The translations under genes were made by a program, and so were the position numbers. 64,000 bases of DNA from BJ22 sp021298375 (GTDB lineage: Bacteria; Planctomycetota; Planctomycetia; Pirellulales; Pirellulaceae), in the NCBI GenBank assembly GCA_046343015.1, contig JBKDOL010000053.1:44078-108077 (forward strand), in the 5' to 3' direction. The notes under the pieces were generated by a model. That model ran no database searches. It saw only the letters and a program-made list of their open reading frames with translations, and was not told where the DNA came from. Positions 31,627 to 39,111 of this stretch are shown one piece after another (the stretch's first letter is position 1; every line of letters starts with the position of its first letter).

Positions 31627-32943
31627 TCATTCGACCTTCTTCAAAACCATGTCGTCGAAAGAGATCGAGCCAGTCGCTCCGAAGAGACCGATCCGGAGAA
31701 TCGCCTCGCGAGCACCCACGGGGACGCGAATCTCTTTTTCCAAATCTTTCCAGGATTCCTGACTCCCGGTAAATGGACCGAAGTACTCGGTTGAGATCTC
31801 TTTGCGGTTCTTGTCGTAAAACGAGAGCGCCAGGTAGGGCAAGTCATCATCGTCCAAGCCGGGTTTTACATTGCGATATCGAACCCTCCCCCCAAACCGC
31901 ATTTTGGTGACGAACCGGCCATCGATCGCGATGCCTTGCAGCAAGTGGGCAACTTGTCCCGGAACATCGTTGACCATTTCGATGTGAGCCGTTCCCTCGG
32001 CAGACTTGTTTGCCTCCTCAACGCCCTCCGCCTCGTCGCTCCGCCACTTGACTTGGCGGTCGTAGTACCAGCCTTTGACGAAGCCGAGCTTGTCCGTTCC
32101 TTCTTCAAAACCGGCATTCAACAGCGCGGGGTTGGCGGGGTCGGGCAGCACCTTGCGCTCGTCTTCCGCCTGTCCGGTCATCGGCACAAAGAGGGTTGGT
32201 CGCAGCGATTCCGGAACGAGTTTCCCGTCTTTTTTCCGAAAGAGGTAGAGTGTCTGTTGATGGCGTTTGCCGACCGGTACGACCATCATGCCTCCCTCAG
32301 CCAATTGCTCCTGCAGTGGAATCGGCACCTCTTCCGGAGAGCAGGTGACGATAATCTTGTCGAATGGAGCATGCTCCGGCCAGCCTTGATAGCCGTCTCC
32401 GACTTTGACGAATACATTCTCGTAGTTCAATCGCTTCAAGACCCGTTCGGCGTTCTTGCCAAGCGTCTCGACGATTTCGATGGAATAAACCTCTTTGACC
32501 AGCGGGCTGAGCACGGCGGCTTGAAACCCGCTCCCTGTACCGATTTCGAGCACTTTGTCGGTCGGTTGGGGATCCAGTGATTCCGTCATGAAGGCGACGA
32601 TGAACGGAGACGAAATGGTTTGCTTGTCGCCAATCGGCAGGCCGGCATCGAGATACGCTTGCGGGCGTTCCTTTTTCGGGACGAACTCGTGTCGCGGCGT
32701 GTTGCGCATTGCTTCCACAACCCGCTGGTTCTTGATTCCCGCACCGGTAATGTAGAGTCGCACCATTTCCTCGCGGCGAGACTGATACTCGGCGGCCGAG
32801 GGCTCGTCTTGAGCTGCCGACCAGCCCGGCAGCAAGAACACCAGCAACCATGCCGCGGCGCAGGCAACTGCCGCTGCCATGGAGGCAGTTGCCGAACGAG
32901 GTTTGGGACAGCTGTCGCTGGTCTGTTGCAAGTTCGTGTTCAT
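31627..32943 (-). CDS. exported protein-L-isoaspartate O-methyltransferase with C-terminal beta domain
   Basis: 438 residues. A signal peptide (MAAAVACAAAWLLVFLLPGWSA) precedes a PIMT domain: RHEFVPKKERPQAYLDAGLP, IGDKQTISSPFIVAFMTESL, SAM motif KVLEIGTGSGFQAA (about 130-143), GDGYQGWPEHAPFDKIIV and EQLAEGGMMVVPVG. From about residue 285 a second domain resembling a CBM4_9-type beta-sandwich follows (NAGFEEGT, VKGWYYDRQ, SISFDDMVLKKVE). PIMT repairs isoaspartyl residues with SAM, which is cytoplasmic, so an exported form is puzzling. The signal could be a membrane anchor, or the domain may do something else outside. An earlier start is not needed. Confidence 0.87.
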   Translation of the reverse strand: MNTNLQQTSDSCPKPRSATASMAAAVACAAAWLLVFLLPGWSAAQDEPSAAEYQSRREEMVRLYITGAGIKNQRVVEAMRNTPRHEFVPKKERPQAYLDAGLPIGDKQTISSPFIVAFMTESLDPQPTDKVLEIGTGSGFQAAVLSPLVKEVYSIEIVETLGKNAERVLKRLNYENVFVKVGDGYQGWPEHAPFDKIIVTCSPEEVPIPLQEQLAEGGMMVVPVGKRHQQTLYLFRKKDGKLVPESLRPTLFVPMTGQAEDERKVLPDPANPALLNAGFEEGTDKLGFVKGWYYDRQVKWRSDEAEGVEEANKSAEGTAHIEMVNDVPGQVAHLLQGIAIDGRFVTKMRFGGRVRYRNVKPGLDDDDLPYLALSFYDKNRKEISTEYFGPFTGSQESWKDLEKEIRVPVGAREAILRIGLFGATGSISFDDMVLKKVE

Positions 32944-33246
32944 TGGTCAAATCCTTAAGCCGTTTGCCCCAGCTTGTCAGCCTGTTGCTGTCCATTCGAT
33001 CCCTGGTGGCTTCCGCTCAGGGCGCGGGCTGTGGAAACCGAGCCCGAAGGTCCGAGGCGGAAATGGTGCGGGCACCGCCAAAGTCGAACGGCCACGCCAG
33101 GCCCTGTCAGAATTATAAGGCGACGTCGACCTTTCGTCGCCCCGAATAAGCCACTTTGTGCCGGCCAATGGCCAAGTTCAGTTTGAATGTTCATCAGGAT
33201 TGCCGAGCTTGTCTCTGGCAGCGAAGATGAACTCGGTCGCTGAGCC

Positions 33247-34098
33247 ATGGCGGTAGTCACTATCGGGATTCGCTGCGACCAGGGTGAGTCGAGCGCACCC
33301 GAACGGAATCTGATCGCAGGAGTGAAAATCTTGACCGAGCTGACAAGCCCAAAAAAACCATCCGGCATCGCCGCGGACAGCAGCTGGCCTTTTATCGGGC
33401 CGCTGCTGGCATTGCTGGCGATACCAGCCCTCGTCGGTTGGTTGATCCCGGAGTCGGAAACGGTAGCCAATGGTCAAGGGACACCCTCAGCGTTTGACTG
33501 GCGAGCCTTTTTGACTGCTTTGGTTCAAGTCTCGGTAGTCGGTTCGATCCTTTGGAAGTTTCGACGACACTACCTTGCCATCTTCCCCTGGAGGTTCAGT
33601 CCCTGGTCCTTGCTCTGGGGACTTGTGGGCGTCGTCCTCTGGGTCGCACTTTGCGAGCCGCAGTGGGAATCTCGGATACTCGGTTTGATCGGGCTGGGCG
33701 GGTTGCTTCCCGAACGCCCTGCGGTCAATCCTTTTGACAGCTTCAGCTCACAAGCCATCGCCTGGTTTCTGCTGCTCCGGTTCGCTGTCTTGGCTCTGAT
33801 TGTTCCGCTTGCTGAAGAACTGTTTATCCGCGGTTGGTTGGTGCGTTATCTCGAAGCTCAGGAAAACTGGGACGTGCAATCGCTGGCCAGCGTCGGCTGG
33901 ACTGCCCAACTCGGTGTAATTGCCTATGCTGTCCTGACGCATCCGCAGGAGGCGATCGCCGCCGTTGTTTGGTTTGGAATGGTCAATTGGTGGATGAAGC
34001 GGACCGGGAATATCTGGGACTGCGTTCTGGTCCACGCTGTGACTAACGGATTGCTGGGTGTCTGGATCCTCTACTCGGGGCAGTGGCGATTGTGGTGA
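33247..34098 (+). CDS. CPBP-family intramembrane metalloprotease (CAAX protease-like)
   Basis: 283 residues with about six to seven membrane helices. The hallmark motifs are EELFIR at residues 190-195 (EExxxR) and HAVTN at 263-267 (HxxxN), as in CAAX-processing and bacteriocin-processing (CPBP) proteases. The substrate is unknown. It is the only plus-strand gene between 23.7 and 42 kb and lies between the exported PIMT (divergent) and the O-antigen-ligase-like gene (convergent). The exact start is unsure; the first 30 or so residues are not conserved. The 303-bp gap 32944-33246 before it shows no other gene. Confidence 0.85.
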   Translation: MAVVTIGIRCDQGESSAPERNLIAGVKILTELTSPKKPSGIAADSSWPFIGPLLALLAIPALVGWLIPESETVANGQGTPSAFDWRAFLTALVQVSVVGSILWKFRRHYLAIFPWRFSPWSLLWGLVGVVLWVALCEPQWESRILGLIGLGGLLPERPAVNPFDSFSSQAIAWFLLLRFAVLALIVPLAEELFIRGWLVRYLEAQENWDVQSLASVGWTAQLGVIAYAVLTHPQEAIAAVVWFGMVNWWMKRTGNIWDCVLVHAVTNGLLGVWILYSGQWRLW

Positions 34099-34182
34099 GT
34101 CGAGGCGCTGGTCGCAAGGCAGGCCATGGCTGCTACCGGCCAGCAAGCGATGAGCGGCAAGAATCCGCGCTGAGCCGACTGC

Positions 34183-35598
34183 TCAGGATTCAGTTCTTAA
34201 CTGAGGCGGTACCGCGAAGGAACGCTGCGGAGTGGCGCGGGGAAGAGCTGCTGTTTGGGGAGTGAATCTGCCGGTCATTGCTGCCGCGACGAGCAGGCTC
34301 AGGTTGGCACCCGTGATAATCGAAACGTCGTGAAACAGCCCGTTGACCAGGTAATTGAGCAGAGCGGTCATCAGGAGCAACGCTACACAGAGCTGATCGA
34401 ACGCTGGCTCGGGAGAGTTCCAAAGCTGGTAGACCCGCCAAGCCATACCGGCCCACATGGCCGTGGCAGCCAGCAGTCCAAGCAGTCCCATTTCAGTCGC
34501 ATAGGACAGCATCACGTTGTGCTGCATGTAGGGTAAACCAGCCTGCAGCGGCAGCTCGTACTGTTCGACTTGGTGGTAGGGCTTCTTGTACTTGTTGTAT
34601 TGTGCGAAGCCGACACCCGACAGCGGATGCTCTTTAATCATCTCCCAGGCAACCGCCGCCAGCACTGGACGGAGTGCGGCGGATTGAGACATTTCAGCTG
34701 CGGTCACGAATTCATCCCGCTTAAAACGATTCAACTGTGAACTCAGCGCCGCCAGCCCCGCCACGCCGACGAGACCGGTTGCCAGCGTGACAACAAACCG
34801 CTGTCGCCAATTGAGCGGAGCGAGGCAAACCAGAAAGGTGCTCCCGGCGAAACCAATCCAGCAACTCCGCGTCAGCGTGCTGAGCACTCCCAGTCCGATC
34901 ACTCCGAACGCAACGAGCAGAACGAGCCTGTGGCGGACTCGCGCCGTCGGGAGCAGCAACAGGCAGGCCGTGCCGCAGAGGCTGAGAATCATTCCGTTGA
35001 TGACTGGATTGAGCAGCGGGCCACGGCCGCGGCCGTAAAATTCCTCGAAGGCCGGAGAGGCAATGTAACGCGGGAAGATCAGCGCATTCCAACGCCGCCA
35101 CTCGGCAACCCCCGTCAATCCAAGGTACAAGCCCAGGAACACCAGGACCCAGAGCAACCCGCGGTAATGCTGGCGACTCAGCGGGCTGATCCGCAGGAGC
35201 ACGTAAGTCGCGACTGGTACCAGGTTAAAGAACAGCAAGCGAGTAATCGGGAGATTTTCCCGAAAGCGGTAGTCGGTCAAGGCCGTGCTGAAGATGATCA
35301 CCGCCAGCCAGAGGGCGACCAGACCATCCAGCGGGACAAGCCGGGGGAGGTGATAACGGCCAAGCAACCAGCCGTAGGCCCAGACGCATCCGGCAATTCC
35401 GAGTGTAGCCCGATCAATCGAGATCGGGAGGGGCCCGATGTCGCGATGCCAGAAAAAGTATCCAGCCACGATGCTCGTAATAAACGAAGTGATCACGAGC
35501 CAGGCTGGAACTGCGGCCGGGAGCACCGGACGCGTTCGCAGCAAGACGATTCCCCAAGTCAGCAGGGCCAGGGCAAAGATGAGTGCGAGTAGTGTCAT
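34183..35598 (-). CDS. O-antigen ligase-like (Wzy_C) polytopic membrane protein
   Basis: 471 residues with about 11-12 membrane helices. The region GVLSTLTRSCWIGFAGSTFL and the large loop with WEMIKEHPLSGVGFAQYNKY...QHNVMLSYATEMGLLGLL are typical of the Wzy_C superfamily of O-antigen ligases and polymerases, including the loop His in HN and the GxG before it. Such proteins join glycan chains at the periplasmic face, here perhaps to the LPS core implied by waaA. Ligase and polymerase cannot be told apart from sequence. No glycosyltransferase cluster surrounds it. Confidence 0.85.
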   Translation of the reverse strand: MTLLALIFALALLTWGIVLLRTRPVLPAAVPAWLVITSFITSIVAGYFFWHRDIGPLPISIDRATLGIAGCVWAYGWLLGRYHLPRLVPLDGLVALWLAVIIFSTALTDYRFRENLPITRLLFFNLVPVATYVLLRISPLSRQHYRGLLWVLVFLGLYLGLTGVAEWRRWNALIFPRYIASPAFEEFYGRGRGPLLNPVINGMILSLCGTACLLLLPTARVRHRLVLLVAFGVIGLGVLSTLTRSCWIGFAGSTFLVCLAPLNWRQRFVVTLATGLVGVAGLAALSSQLNRFKRDEFVTAAEMSQSAALRPVLAAVAWEMIKEHPLSGVGFAQYNKYKKPYHQVEQYELPLQAGLPYMQHNVMLSYATEMGLLGLLAATAMWAGMAWRVYQLWNSPEPAFDQLCVALLLMTALLNYLVNGLFHDVSIITGANLSLLVAAAMTGRFTPQTAALPRATPQRSFAVPPQLRTES

Positions 35599-35877
35599 TC
35601 GCTTTCAAACTGCCCCGCCGCGCCTTGAACCGAGTCCACTCCCCTGCCCTGAATACATCGGCAACTTGAGCGGGAGCTGCCGGGTGAGTCTCGTTGTCGA
35701 ATCGATCGCACCGGTTAGGCTGACTTTGGCGGAGCGGATCCCGCCTGAACCGGCGCCTCGCGGGCGGAGCCGCTAGGTGCTCGGCAGGTGTCTGCCTGCC
35801 AGAGGTTTGTCAGAGAGGGCTCTCTTCGGGATGCCTCGCCCCAGCGAGGGCTCAGCCCGATTAGATTCAGGCCCAAA

Positions 35878-37512
35878 TCAGCGGACAGTGAATTCGACGG
35901 GCGGGTCGAGAACTGCCTGTTTACAGCCGAGCAGGTCGTCGACCAGCAGGTGCACGCGGTACTTTCCTGCGGGAAGTTCGCCAACCGTAAACGGAACATA
36001 AAGATAGAAGTCGCGGCGGCGATTGCGAGCGACATCTTCGACGATCGGAAACTCCGCTTGCTGAGCCACCGAACCATCTTCGCGACAGATCACCAAGCTG
36101 CTTTTCAGCCGGGTGCAAAAGCCGGAGTGGTTCGCTTCCGGAGTGGCGGTCGAGCAGAAGTTTTCCAGCTCGCAGTAAAGCAGAACTTCCTGACCCGTCC
36201 GCAACTCGGTTCCAGGGAATGGCTTGTACTGGCCGAATCCGCGGATTTCGCTGCACAGGGCGCCGCGGGTCACTTTCAGGCTGACCAGAGACTCCAGTTG
36301 AACAATCGCAGCGCGGAGATGATCGAGTGTGGCCGACGCCGCCGTGCGCCCCTCGGGGCGGGAGATATCGAGCGCGTCAGGGCGAAGCGTTGCCACCAAG
36401 GCAGCGATTTGGTGTTGGCAGGACTTTTGAGCCTGGGTCGCATCCGCTTCTCCCGCAGCCAGTTGCTCGACGCGCTGCGCCAGCAGTTCCAATGCGGTCA
36501 ACTCACTTGCCAGCTTCGTCCCCAATTCAGTCGCGACGACGAGATCCGCCTGACTGCGGAGAGTCTGTAAGGTCAGCTGCAAACCCGCCAGATTGAGGCT
36601 GGAAGCTGCTTCTTCGCCGACCATCATCGGGGAGTCAGCTGACGCGCTGCTGGTCTCTTCGAGCGACTCTTCGGCGGAAGTCAGATTGCCAGTGGATATA
36701 TCGTCTTCGCCCGGCTCTGCTTTGGCGGCGAGTTTCACGGTGGAATCGCAGAGATCTCGGTCAGGCTTCCGCGCAGAATCGCCCGGGTCAGCAGAACCCG
36801 TGGCCCCGCGCGAAGCAGGTCCTGTGGTTGCGGTAGCTGAGGCGCATGAGTCAACAGGCGTGACGATGATCGTTTTGCCTGCGGGGGGCTGGGGAGTTGT
36901 CGATACTTCCGCAACCGGTTCGTCGTCAGGTTGAGGCTGGGGGGCCGGCCGCGGAGTCGCTGCCGGGGCCAGTCGCGATTCCTCCGGTTGAAGCGGCCGC
37001 ACACGCACGGCACTCGAGTAGGTTGCGGTCGAATGTTTGTCTTCAGTCTTCAACTGGTCGGGCAGACTGGTCGGTTCGGGCTGCGTGAGTTGAGGTTGCG
37101 GTTGAGGTTGAAATTCGGGCAGCGGTTGAGAGAACTTGAAGCCAGAAGGTCCATTATTTGCTCCATGCGTCACGCCGCAGCTGGCGCAGTAACCGTCGCT
37201 GGTGTGTTCGGTTTGTTGCCCTTCGAGCTGGCTTCGAGGAGCTGAATCGGCGAATTGCTGCCGCACCGCTCCTGCGCCTCGGCTCACCGAGTTGTTCGCC
37301 GAGTTGTTCGCTGAGTTTTTCGCTGACGGTCTGGCTTGCCGCTCACGGTCGCTTCGGGATGCAACGGCTCCGTTTCCCTGCGCCAGAACCTCGCTGGTCG
37401 GCAGGGGTTGCCGCATGCGACTCAGGGAGCCGGGCTGAAATGGTTTGCAGCCACTCGCACCCAACAGGGAGAACAGCAGCAGGCAGATCGCAACGCGAAG
37501 TGTTAAAGACAT
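35878..37512 (-). CDS. hypothetical lipoprotein, planctomycete-type
   Basis: 544 residues. A lipoprotein signal (LLLFSLLGASGCKPFQP) is followed by about 300 residues of low-complexity Pro/Gln/Ser/Ala-rich sequence, then a helical segment with LAGLQLTLQTLRSQADLVVA. It ends in a compact C-terminal beta domain, from RGFGQYKPFPGTELRTGQEV to DPPVEFTVR. The last domain looks like a filamin/Ig-like or copper-domain-like beta-sandwich, but I do not recognise the family. ATG 37512 gives the lipobox; the frame extends 24 codons further upstream. The function is unknown. The 279-bp gap 35599-35877 downstream is empty apart from one CCCCTGCCC. Confidence 0.75.
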   Translation of the reverse strand: MSLTLRVAICLLLFSLLGASGCKPFQPGSLSRMRQPLPTSEVLAQGNGAVASRSDRERQARPSAKNSANNSANNSVSRGAGAVRQQFADSAPRSQLEGQQTEHTSDGYCASCGVTHGANNGPSGFKFSQPLPEFQPQPQPQLTQPEPTSLPDQLKTEDKHSTATYSSAVRVRPLQPEESRLAPAATPRPAPQPQPDDEPVAEVSTTPQPPAGKTIIVTPVDSCASATATTGPASRGATGSADPGDSARKPDRDLCDSTVKLAAKAEPGEDDISTGNLTSAEESLEETSSASADSPMMVGEEAASSLNLAGLQLTLQTLRSQADLVVATELGTKLASELTALELLAQRVEQLAAGEADATQAQKSCQHQIAALVATLRPDALDISRPEGRTAASATLDHLRAAIVQLESLVSLKVTRGALCSEIRGFGQYKPFPGTELRTGQEVLLYCELENFCSTATPEANHSGFCTRLKSSLVICREDGSVAQQAEFPIVEDVARNRRRDFYLYVPFTVGELPAGKYRVHLLVDDLLGCKQAVLDPPVEFTVR

Positions 37513-37640
37513 CGGAAATTCACCATCCGGGGTGGGCTGAAGCATCCTGCACGAGACGACCCTTGCAATCAAGTTGGTCGTCACCAGCGCGGCGGATGGT
37601 AGAGAAACTGTCGCCCGGCGGCAAGGGCTGCGGAAAAGTG

Positions 37641-37723
37641 GATGCTAGCGGATGCGATGCTAGCGGATGCAAGGCGAGTTGCTCGCCCCAGAACGAACGC
37701 GAGTTGCTCGCCCCAGAATGAAC
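37641..37723. repeat. 15-bp and 25-bp tandem repeats
   Basis: GATGCTAGCGGATGC is perfectly duplicated at 37641-37655 and 37656-37670. Directly after, a 25-bp unit starting GCGAGTTGCTCGCCCCAG occurs at 37674-37698 and 37699-37723 with one change; each contains the self-complementary GCGAGTTGCTCGC. They lie in the 330-bp gap between the lipoprotein gene and holA. Confidence 0.92.
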
Positions 37724-37784
37724 GCGAGGTTAGCGGCCTGGGGAGTTTTCGGTTTGCAGCCGAACCGCCAGTCGCGGCCAGTCG

Positions 37785-37856
37785 CGGCTCAATTCGCTGC
37801 CACGGCTCAATTCGCTGCCACGGCTTAATTCGCTGCCACGGCTTAATTTGCTGTTG
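37785..37856. repeat. 18-bp tandem repeat, four copies, covering the holA stop
   Basis: CGGCTCAATTCGCTGCCA occurs at 37785-37802 and 37803-37820, a C-to-T variant at 37821-37838, and a more divergent copy at 37839-37856. The last copy contains the TAA of holA (37845-37843) and its final codons. Confidence 0.92.
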
Positions 37857-38931
37857 TGGCCAGCGTTCGCCGTTCCGCCAGCAGCAGCACCAGTTTCTCC
37901 AGAACGAGTCTGCCACGAGACTCGTGAGAATGGGACCGTTTGAGCTGTTGGTCGGCAGTCAGCAGCCAATCAGCCAGGAGCAACAGCTTGGTTCGACCGA
38001 TCTGCTGCATTCTCGCCTCGACTTTGGGTGCTTCCCAATCCCGAAAGCCGGCGGCGGAGATGGCTCCTCGGAGATTGGGCTTTTGGCCGTCGAGTCGCGC
38101 GGCTTCGACGGCGTGGAAAACCTGAACATAGCGGCGCAGCGACCAGCCAATCTGACCGAATAAAGCGAGCGGAACTTCTTCATTGCGAAACAGCTTGTCG
38201 AGCATTCGCAAACTGGCCGCGGCGTCTCCGTCGATTGCGGCATCAATGGCGTGCCACATCGTTTCGGTCCTCCAGCCACCGACGACGGTCTGGACCAGGT
38301 CCGGCGCGATCGAGTCGCCGGGTTTGGCGTGCAAGGCCAGCTTGCACAACTCCTGTTCGACACGCCCCAGTTCGGTGCCGGTGAGTTCTTTGAGCAATGT
38401 GACGGCAGCCGGAGTCAAGTTGAGTCCGTGGTGTTGTTTGGCGCGAGCGCTGATCCATTTGCTGATGCGGGTCTCGTCGAATTTTTTTTGTTGTCCGCTA
38501 CCCGAGCTGGGGAGGTTGCAGTCAATCGCCAGGCCATGTTGATTGACCAGCTTGTAAAGTCGGGTAGTGCCAAGCCATTTGCTGACCAGCAGGATCAACA
38601 GGCCGCTCAGCCCGCTCCGCTGGGTGAGCTCCTCGAGTTTCTCGCGGTGGTGAGTAATGAATTGATCAGCCTCGTCGAGGACGACGAGCTTGGGCCCGCC
38701 ACCACCAAACAGGGATTGGGTGTCGAGTTCATCAATCAAATCGGCCCAGCGAGCTTCGCCGGATTGAAAGCGGACCACTTGCAGTTCGTCCGAGTCTCCC
38801 CCGCCTCTTTGCAGGTGGTGAAGAGTTTCGACCATCAGAAACCGCTGTTCTCCGAACAGGACGCAGACACCTCCGGCGGGGAGTTGCGGCGTCGTCTGCA
38901 GGATATCGAAAGCGTGTTGCGGGTTTGCCAT
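37843..38931 (-). CDS. holA: DNA polymerase III subunit delta
   Basis: 362 residues. It has the HolA pattern of a degenerate AAA+ clamp-loader subunit: VCVLFGEQRFLMVETLHHLQ at the start, FGGGGPKLVVLDEADQF, LLILLVSKWLGTTRLYKLV, LLKELTGTELGRVEQELCKLA, SLRMLDKLFRNEEVPLALFG and the C-terminal LLLLADWLLTADQQLKRS. Delta opens the beta clamp during loading. The last codons and stop lie inside an 18-bp tandem repeat array, so the C-terminal end (RRTLATTAN) may have been reshaped by repeat expansion. Confidence 0.92.
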   Translation of the reverse strand: MANPQHAFDILQTTPQLPAGGVCVLFGEQRFLMVETLHHLQRGGGDSDELQVVRFQSGEARWADLIDELDTQSLFGGGGPKLVVLDEADQFITHHREKLEELTQRSGLSGLLILLVSKWLGTTRLYKLVNQHGLAIDCNLPSSGSGQQKKFDETRISKWISARAKQHHGLNLTPAAVTLLKELTGTELGRVEQELCKLALHAKPGDSIAPDLVQTVVGGWRTETMWHAIDAAIDGDAAASLRMLDKLFRNEEVPLALFGQIGWSLRRYVQVFHAVEAARLDGQKPNLRGAISAAGFRDWEAPKVEARMQQIGRTKLLLLADWLLTADQQLKRSHSHESRGRLVLEKLVLLLAERRTLATTAN

Positions 38932-39111
38932 GCCTCCGATTCTAGCGTCGTCTCTGCAGAAGCGGAGAGGGAGTTGGCGGTCCGGCGCTGTCAGGCTGGA
39001 ACTGTCCCAGTTGGTCCAGCCAGCCTGACGCAGAGCCTCCGAGTCCTGATTGCAACGCGGCTGGACTTGCGGAGTTCGGGGAGGTGACCTCGCGGTTCCT
39101 TTCCCCGTGAC

